Source: Desulfobacteraceae bacterium (GTDB lineage Bacteria; Desulfobacterota; Desulfobacteria; Desulfobacterales; Desulfosalsimonadaceae). From it: a stretch of DNA of 64,000 nt. Made by a program: the position numbers and the translations under genes. Each line of letters opens with the position of its first letter. The stretch's first letter is position 1. This document shows, in pieces, positions 1 through 8,559 of the stretch. The stretch lies in contig JAIPDS010000002.1 in NCBI GenBank assembly GCA_021737565.1, positions 1-64,000 of the forward strand. Direction: 5' to 3'. Below the pieces are notes generated by a model, which made no database searches, was not told the origin of the DNA, and saw only the letters and a list, made by a program, of their open reading frames with translations.

Positions 1-125
1 GAAAAAATGACACTTCCGTAAAACCCACCTCATCCCCCTTGTTCAAAAAAGATATTTTCATATAGAGTCGACACCGGGCTTGTTCAACCTCCGGATAAGA
101 TCGTGGTTCGTTTCACTCACACGAT

Positions 126-890
126 CTATCCTTGTTCGTCAGGGGTGGCAAAGGGGCGCTTGGGAAAAACGATCCATTTTTTACTGCCGGCTTCGGCAAT
201 TAACTTGGCAAATGCGGCCGGAGACCCGAAAACTTCTGCCTTGCCGGGAAAAATCAGATCACCCCGATCATAGGCCAGCCGCAGTTTGCGCAGGTAAATC
301 CTTCGAAATGCCTTGGCCAGCGACTCGCTGCGAAACAGATATTTTTGACGCGCATGGATCCATCTGTCTTCGTCAAATGTCAGAACCCCGGCCGGTATCA
401 GGCAATGGATGTGAAAATGATCCATCAAGGTTTGCGACCAGGTGTGGAGCACCGCGATAAAGCCGATTCGGCCCGAAAGACGCCATTGCCGGTCTTTGGC
501 AAAAGCGGTGAGGACCTCATTGACCGCTTCGAACAAAAAGCCTAGCAGGATCTTTTTGTTGCAGACAATGAGGGGATTGAGAATATGCGGCAGTGTGAAG
601 ACCAGGTGGAAGTATCCGACCGGCAGCAGTTCGGACCGGCGGTCGTTGAGCCATTTTTCCTTTGCCAGACTCTGGCACTTCGGGCAGTGGCGGTTGCGGC
701 AGGAGTTGTAGGCCGGCCGCTCAAAGCTGCAGTGGTCGCATTTTTCAAGGTGGCCGCCAAGAACAGAGGTACGGCAGATTTTGATCAGGTTGAAGACGGC
801 AAGCTGTTCGGGAGAAAGGGGATATTTTCGACAGTAGGCCTCACCATATTGCCGGAACACATCAGCTACTTCATATCGGGGCCGGTTCAT
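126..890 (-). CDS. IS91-family HUH transposase, C-terminally truncated
   Basis: The 254-residue product has the N-terminal zinc-binding domain of IS91 transposases (C51-x2-C54, C64, C69, C72) followed by the Y2-transposase core with the HUH metal site H160-I-H162. It should nick single-stranded DNA during rolling-circle transposition. Family members are usually about 370-400 residues and continue after the stretch KRPFATPDEQ into a conserved segment holding the catalytic tyrosine(s). Here a stop at 126 removes that part, and no reading frame in bases 1-125 restores it cleanly. The ATG at 890 follows a GGGAGG ribosome-binding site and overlaps the recombinase gene by 20 bases, so the two are translationally coupled. 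It is either decayed or carries a frameshift. Confidence 0.8.
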   Translation of the reverse strand: MNRPRYEVADVFRQYGEAYCRKYPLSPEQLAVFNLIKICRTSVLGGHLEKCDHCSFERPAYNSCRNRHCPKCQSLAKEKWLNDRRSELLPVGYFHLVFTLPHILNPLIVCNKKILLGFLFEAVNEVLTAFAKDRQWRLSGRIGFIAVLHTWSQTLMDHFHIHCLIPAGVLTFDEDRWIHARQKYLFRSESLAKAFRRIYLRKLRLAYDRGDLIFPGKAEVFGSPAAFAKLIAEAGSKKWIVFPKRPFATPDEQG

Positions 891-1743
891 GATCGCCTCC
901 CGGGATGTTATCGGTTGCATCCAGGGGGCTGTGGATCGATACGGACCGGTTGGGCTGGACATGGAAGTAGACCATGGTGGTCTGGATACTGCTGTGGCCC
1001 AGGAACTTTTTGATGTAATAAATATCCACACCCTGTTCGAGCAGGTGGGTGGCAAAACAGTGGCGCAGAGTATGGATGCCTTTGCCCCGGGTGACGCCGG
1101 CTGTTTTTTTGGCATGATTATATATTCTCTGTGCTGTGGTGACGGACATGGGCAGGTCCTTGAATTTGCCGAAAAAGATGTAGTCCTGCGGTCGAAAGGC
1201 CTTCCAGTAGATGCGCAGGTAATCCAGGGCCTTTGGAGCCAGCAACGTATAGCGGTCTTTTCGGCCCTTTCCCTGTTCTACCCGGACCAGCATGCGGTTG
1301 CTGTCGACGTGTGCGATTTTGAGTCCCACGAGTTCACCCACGCGCAGGCCTGAGCCGTATACCATGGCCAGAAGGGCCTGGTGCCGGATATTGCGGCCTG
1401 CATTAATAATGGCGCACACTTCCTCTTTGCTTAATACTTCGGGTAGTTTTTGAAGGCGGGGCCGGGGCGGCATCCAAAAATCGCCGGCCTTGCGCTTTAG
1501 AAATTTCAAATAAAAATGGTTTAAGGCACTGAATGCTACATTGCAGCTGTTCCAGGCAAGTTTGCGCTCCTGCATCAAATACAGAAGATAGGCCTGTATC
1601 TGCTGGTTGGTCAATTTATCCGGGCTCTGGCTGTAATGGCGCGCCAGTGCGTTGACAGCCTGCATGTAAGAGTCGATCGTGCGGTCAGAAAAGCGTTGCA
1701 GGGTCAGATAGTCATTGAATCTCTTGCGAAGTGGTGTGTTCAT
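871..1743 (-). CDS. Tyrosine recombinase of an IS91-like element
   Basis: This 290-residue protein is a phage-integrase-family site-specific recombinase. It has an N-terminal SAM-like core-binding domain (about 8-85) and a C-terminal catalytic domain. All active-site residues are visible: R134 in SGLRVGEL, K162 in the beta-hairpin GKGRKDR, H224 and R227 in HTLRH, H250 in LGHSS and the nucleophile Y259. The start follows an AAGGAGG site. The gene lies just upstream of and overlaps the HUH transposase gene, an arrangement seen in some IS91 relatives, so it probably resolves or assists transposition rather than acting as a phage integrase. It is more like integron/XerC-type short integrases than like long phage integrases. 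Confidence 0.85.
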   Translation of the reverse strand: MNTPLRKRFNDYLTLQRFSDRTIDSYMQAVNALARHYSQSPDKLTNQQIQAYLLYLMQERKLAWNSCNVAFSALNHFYLKFLKRKAGDFWMPPRPRLQKLPEVLSKEEVCAIINAGRNIRHQALLAMVYGSGLRVGELVGLKIAHVDSNRMLVRVEQGKGRKDRYTLLAPKALDYLRIYWKAFRPQDYIFFGKFKDLPMSVTTAQRIYNHAKKTAGVTRGKGIHTLRHCFATHLLEQGVDIYYIKKFLGHSSIQTTMVYFHVQPNRSVSIHSPLDATDNIPGGDHEPAPI

Positions 1744-1791
1744 AATGCCTCCTTATCTTGGGTTTGATTGAAAAACCGGCATCAAACCGGT

Positions 1792-2289
1792 GTCTAAGAA
1801 AGCATATAGAACAGTTTTGCCTTTTAGGGATAGGGGAAAAACGATAAGAAAGGAACAGAAGTGATTGAATTGTAATCAGATAGGTATGTACGTTTCCGCG
1901 AAGCGGTTTAGTTCAACCATGATTAGACTGCCGACTCGTCATCTGCCAATCGGCAGACGAAATTTTATATGCTTTAAATCGGGCTGATATAACGGTGTAT
2001 GGAGGTGATATCAGCCCGAATGGGTTCATATGAAATTCCGGGTTAAGGTTTTTTTGTGGTGATATGCGCCTCTTTCTGGATTTTGGGAGTCTATGTTGCG
2101 CGGATAAATATATGAAATATGCGATTGCATTTCTGCTTATTAAAGGTGTTGGTTGCAATGCATGAATACGGGTTTTTCGGGTAAGTAAGGTGATTATTCT
2201 TATATAAACCAAATCTGGGGGTGTTTGTCAATAGCAAACAGCTTATAGGGAGGATAATGCATGAATTTTAAAATATGGTGGGTTAATAT
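1792..2289. other. Non-coding spacer between the mobile element and tRNA-Gln
   Basis: No convincing gene is present. A minus-strand frame at 1913-2212 (99 codons) matches no family I recognise and has no clear ribosome-binding site. The stretch holds a strong hairpin (listed separately) and a smaller one (1942-1947 with 1952-1957). A short plus-strand frame beginning at 2261 after GGGAGG runs into the terminator and the antisense of the tRNA and is probably meaningless. Confidence 0.5.
1979..2019. repeat. Perfect 12-bp inverted repeat (hairpin)
   Basis: The arms tcgggctgatat (1979-1990) and atatcagcccga (2008-2019) are perfect complements with a 17-base loop. The stem has no following T-run on either strand, so it is not a standard intrinsic terminator. 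It could be a recombination site, an IS91-related structure or a protein-binding site. It is one of several palindromes between the mobile element and the tRNA gene. Confidence 0.6.
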
Positions 2290-2318
2290 AAAAAAGCCCC
2301 GGTTTGCGGGGCTTTTTT
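2290..2318 (-). terminator. Intrinsic terminator of gltX-tRNA-Gln
   Basis: An 11-bp stem (aaaaaagcccc with ggggctttttt) and a 7-base loop end in a T-run on both strands. On the minus strand it starts 9 bases past the CCA end of the tRNA, so it closes the gltX-tRNA-Gln transcript. The symmetry means it could also stop plus-strand read-through. Confidence 0.85.
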
Positions 2319-2326
2319 ATGATTAT

Positions 2327-2400
2327 TGGCTGAGGGTCCAGGATTCGAACCTGGGTTAACGGGGCCAGAACCCGTCGTCTTGCCACTAGACCAACCCTCA
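2327..2400 (-). tRNA. tRNA-Gln (anticodon CUG)
   Basis: A full cloverleaf folds on the minus strand. The acceptor stem is TGAGGGT/ACCCTCA with discriminator G and an encoded CCA (2327-2329). The D-arm is GTCT/AGAC, and the anticodon stem ACGGG/CCCGT carries a loop with anticodon CUG at 2366-2368. The T-arm is CCAGG/CCTGG with loop TTCGAAT. The anticodon reads CAG, glutamine. It lies 67 bases downstream of the glutamyl-tRNA synthetase gene in the same orientation, so it is probably transcribed with it. Confidence 0.95.
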
Positions 2401-2467
2401 GCATGATCTGTTTTTTGTATAAAATAGCAAAAAAAGTTTGTGTGTCAAGGCAATTTTCCCTGATTTT

Positions 2468-3883
2468 TCAGTGCTGACCGGATATATGATCCGAAATAAA
2501 GGAAACCGCTCTGTTAATGCGGGCAATTGTTTCCCTGCGGCCCAAAACCTCTATCATTTCAAATATCCCGGGGCTTGCGGTCTTTCCGGTAAGGGCCAGG
2601 CGAAGCGGCTGGGCTATCCTGCCGAACTTGAGATCATGGGTTTCCATGACCTTCATAAAAGCGGCCTCAAGCTGCTTTTCCTCAAAAGGCTCGACTGCTT
2701 CAAGCTCTTTTGCAAGCTGTTTGAGAGGTTCTATAATTTCGGGTTTAAAGAGCTTTTTTATTCCCTTTTCCTCGTAATTCTCCGGGGCCTTAAAATAAAA
2801 CACTGCGCCGTCAGCCATTTCAACAAGGGTCTTGCTCCTGGGTTGAAGGGTTTTAATAACCCTTAAGAGAAAGTCGTCCTGGCTGGCTTCTATGCCCCTT
2901 TCGGCAAGAAACGGTATCAGGTGGGGCGCAAGGTCCTTTACCGGGGCGGTTCTTATGTGTTCGGCATTTAGGGCAAGAAGTTTTTCAGGGTTGAAAACCC
3001 CGGCTGAGCGGCCGATGTGCTCAAGGTCGAATTTCTCTATAAGTTCCTGGCGGGTAAAAAACTCCTGGTCTCCGTGGGACCAGCCCAGGCGCACCAGGTA
3101 GTTTAAAAGCGCGTCAGGATAATAGCCCATTTCCCTGTACGCGGTAACAGACATGGCACCGTGCCTCTTGCTCAGCCGCGCCTTGTCATGGCCGAGCACC
3201 ATGGGAACATGGGCATAATCAGGCACCTGCTCGCCAAGGGCCCGGTAGAGAAGGATCTGCTTGGGCGTGTTGCTGATATGATCATCTCCGCGGATTATGG
3301 TGTTTACCCCCATGGTGATATCATCGACCACTACAGCCATGTTGTATATGGGCATGCCGTCTGCCCGTTGTATTATAAAATCGTCTATTTCAGTGTTGGG
3401 AAACACTATGTTACCATGAATTTTATCCTCCATTACGGTGTTTCCGGCAAGCGGGGACTTAAACCTTACAACCGCTCCTGGCTGCGGTGGAAGGTTCTTA
3501 TCCCTGCAGGTTCCGTCGTATCCGGGCTTAAGCCCCTGGCTGGAGGCCTCCTGGCGCATTTCCTCGACCTTTTCCTTTGAGCATGTGCAGTAATAGGCAT
3601 GCCCGGCGTCTATGAGCTGCTGTATATATTGGTGATATATATCCAGGCGGGCGGACTGGTAATAGGGTCCCTCATCCCAGTCAATGCCCAGCCACTCAAG
3701 GGCATCAAGTATTGAATCCACGTATTGCCGGGTTGAACGCTCAACATCGGTGTCTTCAAACCTGAGTATGAACCTGCCTCCCCGGCCGCGGGAATAAAGC
3801 CAGTTAAAAAGAGCCGTGCGAGCGCCTCCTATATGAAGATAACCCGTGGGACTGGGGGGAAAACGCGTTACAATGGTTCCCAT
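2468..3883 (-). CDS. gltX: Glutamyl-tRNA synthetase
   Basis: This class I aminoacyl-tRNA synthetase of 471 residues, the usual length for GltX, charges glutamate onto tRNA-Glu. It begins with the family signature FPPSPTGYLHIGG (HIGH motif at 17-20) and has the KMSKS equivalent as LSKRHG. The frame is open for 35 further codons upstream, but the ATG at 3883 fits the conserved N-terminus and has AAGGA 8 bases before it. An upstream ATG at 3892 sits too close to that site. A good sigma-70 promoter precedes it. The co-directional tRNA-Gln downstream suggests a non-discriminating enzyme that also mischarges tRNA-Gln for a GatCAB amidotransferase. That is inference, because no gat genes are in view. 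Confidence 0.95.
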   Translation of the reverse strand: MGTIVTRFPPSPTGYLHIGGARTALFNWLYSRGRGGRFILRFEDTDVERSTRQYVDSILDALEWLGIDWDEGPYYQSARLDIYHQYIQQLIDAGHAYYCTCSKEKVEEMRQEASSQGLKPGYDGTCRDKNLPPQPGAVVRFKSPLAGNTVMEDKIHGNIVFPNTEIDDFIIQRADGMPIYNMAVVVDDITMGVNTIIRGDDHISNTPKQILLYRALGEQVPDYAHVPMVLGHDKARLSKRHGAMSVTAYREMGYYPDALLNYLVRLGWSHGDQEFFTRQELIEKFDLEHIGRSAGVFNPEKLLALNAEHIRTAPVKDLAPHLIPFLAERGIEASQDDFLLRVIKTLQPRSKTLVEMADGAVFYFKAPENYEEKGIKKLFKPEIIEPLKQLAKELEAVEPFEEKQLEAAFMKVMETHDLKFGRIAQPLRLALTGKTASPGIFEMIEVLGRRETIARINRAVSFISDHISGQH

Positions 3884-3920
3884 TTTACACATCCTTTCCG
3901 AAAAATTTGACAAATGTGGA

Positions 3921-3949
3921 AATATACCCGGATTTTGGACAAAAATCAA
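3921..3949 (-). promoter_or_regulatory. Sigma-70 promoter of gltX
   Basis: On the minus strand TTGATT (3944-3949) and TATATT (3921-3926) are separated by exactly 17 bases. They lie 38 bases upstream of the gltX ATG. Both hexamers match five of six consensus positions. Confidence 0.65.
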
Positions 3950-3978
3950 GAACAGCGTGAAAACCACCCTGAAATCCC

Positions 3979-4007
3979 TTGACATCATATTTATTTTAAC
4001 ATACTAG
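3979..4007 (+). promoter_or_regulatory. Candidate promoter of the rpmF-acpP operon
   Basis: A perfect TTGACA (3979-3984) is followed after 17 bases by the weak -10 candidate TACTAG (4002-4007). It lies about 70 bases upstream of rpmF, and AT-rich DNA follows. The -35 is convincing and the -10 is not. Confidence 0.45.
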
Positions 4008-4075
4008 TCTTAATGATCTTTTTATTGTCGCTTTTAAAAATAAGATTAAATTTCAAATAGTTGGGAGATATTTAA

Positions 4076-4255
4076 ATGGCAGTACCCAAGCACAAGGTAT
4101 CGAGATCCAAAAGAGACAAGCGCCGTACACATCAGAAGGCAAAAGCCCCGGGACTGACAAAATGCACCCAGTGCGGAGAAGCGGTAATGGCGCACAGGGC
4201 CTGCCCGGAATGCGGTCATTACAGGGGGCGCAGCATTATCGAAACAGAGGAGTAG
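4076..4255 (+). CDS. rpmF: 50S ribosomal protein L32
   Basis: This 59-residue protein is a component of the large ribosomal subunit. The N-terminus MAVPKHKVSRSKRDKRR is the L32 signature, and a zinc ribbon follows (CTQC and CPEC pairs, residues 30-33 and 43-46). So this is the zinc-containing form of L32. The ATG is preceded by GGGAGA. The gene heads a run with acpP, which matches the widespread rpmF/fatty-acid-synthesis linkage, although plsX and the fab genes are absent here. Confidence 0.95.
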   Translation: MAVPKHKVSRSKRDKRRTHQKAKAPGLTKCTQCGEAVMAHRACPECGHYRGRSIIETEE

Positions 4256-4301
4256 AGCCGGCGGCTGCGCGGCTAATGATTAATTCCGGGAGAATGAAAA
4301 T

Positions 4302-4538
4302 ATGAAAATCGAAGACAAGGTAAAAAAGCTTATAGCGGAAAAGCTGGAGGCGGACCCGGCGGACGTGGTTGACAAGGCATCGCTTATTGACGATCTGGGG
4401 GCAGACTCCCTTGCAATCGTTGAAATGATAATGACCATGGAGGAAGAATTCGACATTGAGGTGCCGGATGAAGACGCCGAGCAGCTCAAAAAAGTTGAAG
4501 ACGCCATAGAGTATATAAAGAAAAAAACCCAGGCTTAA
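4302..4538 (+). CDS. acpP: Acyl carrier protein
   Basis: An acidic 78-residue four-helix protein that carries growing acyl chains in fatty-acid synthesis. The phosphopantetheine attachment site is S36 within [10 protein letters not shown]. The next helices ([16 protein letters not shown]) match the canonical AcpP recognition helix. The start has GGGAGA about 8 bases upstream. It follows rpmF by 46 bases and precedes rpiB by 14 bases, so it is co-transcribed with both. None of the usual fab neighbours is present in this window. Confidence 0.95.
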   Translation: MKIEDKVKKLIAEKLEADPADVVDKASLIDDLGADSLAIVEMIMTMEEEFDIEVPDEDAEQLKKVEDAIEYIKKKTQA

Positions 4539-4552
4539 AACACGGGGGCCGG

Positions 4553-4987
4553 ATGCGACCAATTGCAATCGGATCCGATCATGCGGGATACGATCTCAAG
4601 GAAACGGTAAAAAAGCAGCTTTCAGAGCTCGGCTACGAGGTCGGGGACTTCGGCCCCGATGGCACCGAGTCGGTTGATTATCCCGACTACGGCATAAAGG
4701 TGGCCGGAGGGATAGACAGGGGTGAATATGACCGGGGAATCCTGATCTGCGGAACCGGCCTGGGAATGTCCATGGTGGCCAACCGGTTTAACGGAGTACG
4801 GGCCGCGCTTTGCAACGACCTGTTTTCCGCCATGATGAGCAGGCGGCACAATGACGCCAACATCCTGGTCATGGGCGGAAGGGTTATAGGCTCCGGGCTT
4901 TCCGCCCAAATTGTCAGGACATGGCTGGAGACCCCGTTTGAGGGCGGACGCCACAAGGCGCGCCTTGAAAAATTCTGCAACTTATAA
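4553..4987 (+). CDS. rpiB: Ribose-5-phosphate isomerase B
   Basis: This 144-residue cytosolic enzyme interconverts ribose 5-phosphate and ribulose 5-phosphate in the non-oxidative pentose phosphate pathway. The RpiB/LacAB fold is shown by the N-terminal SDHAGYDLK phosphate-binding segment, the ICGTGLGMS loop with the catalytic cysteine, and the RRHNDANILVMGGR region. The length fits the family. It lies in a tight plus-strand run directly before glyA, a gene order (rpiB-glyA-comEB-nrdR-rib) common in Desulfobacterota and Firmicutes. Confidence 0.95.
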   Translation: MRPIAIGSDHAGYDLKETVKKQLSELGYEVGDFGPDGTESVDYPDYGIKVAGGIDRGEYDRGILICGTGLGMSMVANRFNGVRAALCNDLFSAMMSRRHNDANILVMGGRVIGSGLSAQIVRTWLETPFEGGRHKARLEKFCNL

Positions 4988-5053
4988 TATTCTTCAAAAG
5001 CGCCTTCTACAAAATTCCGGCCCGGAAAACCCTTTAATGACAAGGATGGAAAA

Positions 5054-6349
5054 GTGACTGATTTCACGGATAAAAACGCTACAGCCGAAGATCTTATACT
5101 GCAACTAAGCACCGTGGAAAAAACCGATCCAAAGATCGCGGATGCCATTGCCAGGGAATATAACCGCCAGAAATACACCCTGGAGCTTATTGCCTCTGAA
5201 AACATTGTTCCCGCCTCTGTGATGGCAGCCCAGGCCAGTATCATGACCAACAAGTACGCGGAAGGCTATCCTGACAAACGATATTACGGCGGGTGCGAAT
5301 ACGTTGACGTGGCCGAGGACCTGGCAATTGAAAGGGCAAAAGACCTTTTCGGCGCGGGTTATGCAAACGTCCAGCCGCATTCGGGCTCCCAGGCCAACAT
5401 GGCGGTCTTTTTCGCCCTGCTGGAGCTCGGCGATACCGTACTTGCCATGGACCTTGCCCACGGAGGCCATCTAACCCACGGGGCTGCTGCAAGCTTTTCA
5501 GGCAGATTTTACAACTTCGTGCATTACGGGGTGGACCGCGAGACCGGGCTGATAGATTACGACCAGGTGGCCACGCTTGCGGAAAAGCACCGTCCGAAAA
5601 TGATTATAGCCGGGGCAAGCGCTTATTCCAGGATTATTGATTTTGAAAAATTCTCCTCCATAGCAAAGTCCGTGGGCGCGTACCTAATGGTGGACATGGC
5701 CCATATTGCGGGGCTTATTGCCGCGGGAAAACATCCCTCGCCCGTGCCTTACGCTGATGCCGTTACCTCAACGACCCACAAAACCCTCCGTGGCCCCAGG
5801 GGCGGGCTGATCCTTGCCAAAACCGACCTTAGCAAGGTGTTAAACAAGGAAATCTTTCCCGGCATCCAGGGCGGGCCTCTCATGCATGTGATTGCAGCCA
5901 AGGCCGTGGCCTTTAAAATAGCAAAAACGCAAAAATTCGTGGATTACCAGGCAAGGGTGATAGAAAACGCACAAAGCCTGGCCCGGGTGCTCCGGGAAAA
6001 CGGGGTTGACCTGATCTCGGGCGGGACTGACAATCACATGATGCTGGCCGATTTGCGCAGCCTTGACATAACCGGCAAAAAAGCGGAAGAAGTGCTCGGC
6101 ATTGCCGGAATCACGATAAATAAAAACGCGGTCCCCTTTGACACCCAGAGCCCGTTTGTCACAAGCGGCATCCGCATAGGCACGCCCGCGGTGACGACCC
6201 GCGGCATGAAAAAGGCGGAAATGGAGGAAATAGGCCGGTATATAGCCGATGCCCTCAAACATCCGGATGACCGGGACCGTCTTGACCGGATCAGGCAAAA
6301 CGTGGAAAAGCTCTGCTCCGGGTTTCCGCTGTTTGCAGCAACCGAATAA
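5054..6349 (+). CDS. glyA: Serine hydroxymethyltransferase
   Basis: This PLP enzyme of 431 residues converts serine and tetrahydrofolate to glycine and methylene-tetrahydrofolate. The PLP lysine lies in [14 protein letters not shown]. The N-terminal ELIASEN and the [12 protein letters not shown] segment are diagnostic. Translation appears to begin at a GTG at 5054 after AAGGATGG; no ATG fits the N-terminus better. It probably feeds one-carbon units to purine and thymidylate synthesis together with the downstream dCMP deaminase. Confidence 0.95.
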   Translation: MTDFTDKNATAEDLILQLSTVEKTDPKIADAIAREYNRQKYTLELIASENIVPASVMAAQASIMTNKYAEGYPDKRYYGGCEYVDVAEDLAIERAKDLFGAGYANVQPHSGSQANMAVFFALLELGDTVLAMDLAHGGHLTHGAAASFSGRFYNFVHYGVDRETGLIDYDQVATLAEKHRPKMIIAGASAYSRIIDFEKFSSIAKSVGAYLMVDMAHIAGLIAAGKHPSPVPYADAVTSTTHKTLRGPRGGLILAKTDLSKVLNKEIFPGIQGGPLMHVIAAKAVAFKIAKTQKFVDYQARVIENAQSLARVLRENGVDLISGGTDNHMMLADLRSLDITGKKAEEVLGIAGITINKNAVPFDTQSPFVTSGIRIGTPAVTTRGMKKAEMEEIGRYIADALKHPDDRDRLDRIRQNVEKLCSGFPLFAATE

Positions 6350-6427
6350 CAGCCTGGCGGATTTTTCCAGGCAGAGGCCGGCCAAAAGGCGATGGGTGAA
6401 TCATTGGCAACCAAAGGGCAAAAAAGT

Positions 6428-6892
6428 ATGAGCCGAGCCGGTATACGCCCTTCGTGGGATACTTATTTCATGAATATCACCTGCCTGGTGGCCGAACGCT
6501 CCACCTGCCTGAGGCGGGCTGTGGGTGCAATCATTGTAAAGGAACACCGGATTCTTGCCACGGGCTATAACGGCGCCCCGGCCGGAATCCGCCACTGCTC
6601 GGAGGTGGGCTGCCTGCGCGAGACCATGAATATTGAATCCGGCCAGCGCCATGAATTGTGCCGGGGCATACACGCCGAACAAAACGCCATTATACAGGCC
6701 GCCTACCACGGGGTGCCCATACGGGGCGCAACCCTTTACTGCACCAATCTTCCCTGCGCCATATGCACCAAAATGCTTATAAATGCCGGTATGGTAGGAA
6801 TCTGTTACAAGGAAGGCTATGCGGACGAGCTGTCCATGTCCCTGCTCGATGAAGCCGGCATAGCCCTAAGGCAGGTAAAAGGAGGGGGCTGA
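6428..6892 (+). CDS. comEB: dCMP deaminase (ComEB-like)
   Basis: This zinc-dependent deaminase (about 154 residues) converts dCMP to dUMP for thymidylate synthesis. The zinc site is visible as HAEQNAI and the PCAIC pair, with a further cysteine-rich segment (RHCSEVGC) typical of dCMP deaminases. The frame is open from an ATG at 6392, but that start has AGG only 2 bases away. The ATG at 6428 (AAGGG 10 bases upstream, then [15 protein letters not shown]) fits the family better. Its stop overlaps the nrdR start by one base (TGATG), so the two are coupled. Confidence 0.9.
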   Translation: MSRAGIRPSWDTYFMNITCLVAERSTCLRRAVGAIIVKEHRILATGYNGAPAGIRHCSEVGCLRETMNIESGQRHELCRGIHAEQNAIIQAAYHGVPIRGATLYCTNLPCAICTKMLINAGMVGICYKEGYADELSMSLLDEAGIALRQVKGGG

Positions 6893-7347
6893 TGAAATGT
6901 CCTTTTTGCGGGGAAAACGACAACAAGGTTATTGATTCCCGGCTTAGCAAGGAAGGCAACGCCATCCGCAGGAGGCGGGAATGCCTGGGCTGCAGCAGAC
7001 GGTTTACAACTTATGAAACCGTTGAAGAAATCCCCTTGATGATCATTAAGAAAGACAAGCGCAGGGAGGTTTTCAGCAGGGAAAAAGTGCGGGCCGGGAT
7101 CAAGAAGGCCTGCGAAAAGCGCGAAATAAGCATGGATGCAATTGAATCCTTTGTCGAGGAACTCGAAAGGGATCTTCGCGAGGCCGAAGAAAAGGAAATC
7201 CCCTCCCGCGTGGTCGGCGAAAAAACAATGGCAAAGCTCCACGAGCTCGACAAGGTGGCATATGTCAGGTTTGCCTCGGTTTACAGGGATTTCAAGGATG
7301 TCCACGACTTTGTCACCGAACTTAAAACCCTTCTGGATCAGCGGTAA
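6892..7347 (+). CDS. nrdR: Transcriptional repressor NrdR
   Basis: This 151-residue ATP-cone repressor of ribonucleotide reductase genes has the N-terminal zinc ribbon C3-x2-C6 and C31-x2-C34, followed by the nucleotide-binding ATP-cone domain (about 46-136). It senses dATP/ATP and binds NrdR boxes upstream of nrd genes. None of those genes is in this window. It overlaps the dCMP deaminase stop by one base and precedes ribD by 12 bases, the very common nrdR-rib gene order. The stretch RRRRECLGC is characteristic. Confidence 0.95.
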   Translation: MKCPFCGENDNKVIDSRLSKEGNAIRRRRECLGCSRRFTTYETVEEIPLMIIKKDKRREVFSREKVRAGIKKACEKREISMDAIESFVEELERDLREAEEKEIPSRVVGEKTMAKLHELDKVAYVRFASVYRDFKDVHDFVTELKTLLDQR

Positions 7348-7359
7348 GCAGCCCCTCCC

Positions 7360-8457
7360 ATGCAGCGCCCGGACACTGATTACATGAAAACAGCCCTGGA
7401 ACTGGCCGAAAAAGGCAGGGGCTGGACCTCTCCCAACCCGATGGTGGGTGCGGTAATCGTAAAAAACGGTGAAATAATAGGCCGGGGCTGGCATGAAAGT
7501 CCCGGCGGCCCCCATGCAGAAATAAACGCGATTGCGGATGCAGGGGGACAGGCCCGGGGCGCGACCATGTATGTGACCCTTGAGCCCTGCAATCACCACG
7601 GCCTCACCCCTCCGTGCACAGAGGCGATCCTTGAGGCCGGGATTAAAAAAGTGGTGTGCGCAATGATGGATCCCAACCCTGATGTCGCAGGAGGGGGAGC
7701 CAAATACCTTGCATCCCGTGGTGTAGAGGTAGAAACCGGGTTGTGCGAAAATGAGGCAAGGCGCTTAAACGAGGCTTTCATAAAGTTTGTCACCACCGGC
7801 AGGCCGTTTGTGATTTTAAAGTCCGCGGCCACGCTTGACGGAAAGATCGCTTCAAAAACAGGTGATTCCAAGTGGGTGACAGGGCCGGCCTCAAGAGGGC
7901 ACGTGCATTTGATGCGCCATTTCTCGGATGCCATCCTGGTGGGCATAAACACCGTAATTGCAGATGATCCCAGCCTTACTGCGCGGCTTGATGGCAAAAA
8001 AACAAAAGACCCTGTCAGGATCATTGTCGACACGGGACTTTCGATCCCGGAAAACGCCCGTGTTCTCACCCAGCAATCTTTTGCCCCGGCCGTAATAGCC
8101 GCGGGTGACAAGGTTGATGCAGCAAAGGCGCGGCGGCTTGAAAAAGCGGGCGCGCGCGTGCTTTGCCTGCCCGCGGGAAAAAGGGGCGTGGACTTAAATG
8201 CCCTGGCCCAAGAGCTTGCCAAAATGAGAATCACCAGCCTGCTGGTCGAAGGCGGTGGGCATGTTTCAGGGGCTTTTCTTGCTGCAGGGCTTGTTGACAA
8301 GATCTGCTTTTTCTATGCGCCCAGGATCCTGGGCGGAGACGGCATTTCCATGTGCAGCGGCACCGGCCCGGAGCATATGGCATCTTCTGTTCAGGTCAAA
8401 GATATTGCCATCCAACGGTTTGAAGACGACATACTGGTGGAAGGCTATATTTGCTAA
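7360..8457 (+). CDS. ribD: Bifunctional riboflavin deaminase/reductase RibD
   Basis: This 365-residue enzyme performs the second and third steps of riboflavin synthesis, the deamination and side-chain reduction of the pyrimidine intermediate. The N-terminal deaminase domain (1-145) has the zinc ligands H52-A-E54, C77 and C86. The C-terminal domain (about 150-365) is the NADPH-dependent reductase, with signature pieces SAATLDGKIA and VEGGGHVSGAF. The ATG at 7360 has no strong ribosome-binding site, so coupling to nrdR is likely. It heads the ribD-ribE-ribBA-ribH set. Confidence 0.95.
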   Translation: MQRPDTDYMKTALELAEKGRGWTSPNPMVGAVIVKNGEIIGRGWHESPGGPHAEINAIADAGGQARGATMYVTLEPCNHHGLTPPCTEAILEAGIKKVVCAMMDPNPDVAGGGAKYLASRGVEVETGLCENEARRLNEAFIKFVTTGRPFVILKSAATLDGKIASKTGDSKWVTGPASRGHVHLMRHFSDAILVGINTVIADDPSLTARLDGKKTKDPVRIIVDTGLSIPENARVLTQQSFAPAVIAAGDKVDAAKARRLEKAGARVLCLPAGKRGVDLNALAQELAKMRITSLLVEGGGHVSGAFLAAGLVDKICFFYAPRILGGDGISMCSGTGPEHMASSVQVKDIAIQRFEDDILVEGYIC

Positions 8458-8559
8458 AACATGTTTGTAATTATTGCCAGATTTGTGTAGTCTGATTATT
8501 TTAGATTATTAATGCTCCTTTTTTGCATGGGGGCCATAACGCGAAATGTGCGGGGAAAA

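Larger units (their letters stand above)
1..1791 (-). mobile_element. IS91-like element with tyrosine recombinase (partial)
   Basis: Two overlapping minus-strand genes, a tyrosine recombinase and an IS91-type HUH transposase, form a transposition module. Some IS91-family elements are known to carry such an extra recombinase gene. The transposase-proximal end (expected oriIS) would lie at or beyond position 1 and is not visible. At the recombinase end a small hairpin (1775-1779 with 1787-1791, loop of 7) could belong to the terIS side, but I could not fix the boundary. IS91 elements make no target duplication, so the end cannot be placed by that criterion. The element is probably inactive, because the transposase frame closes early. 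Confidence 0.6.

Noticed and set aside
1913-2212. Minus-strand 99-codon frame next to the mobile element
   Set aside because: No ribosome-binding site, no recognisable domain and it spans a strong hairpin. Composition resembles spacer DNA.
2261-2359. Short plus-strand frame with a GGGAGG site
   Set aside because: It reads through the terminator and the antisense of tRNA-Gln and ends there; such frames are common artefacts.
8458-8559. Possible FMN riboswitch before ribE
   Set aside because: The gap is short and shows none of the conserved RFN-element helices that I could recognise.
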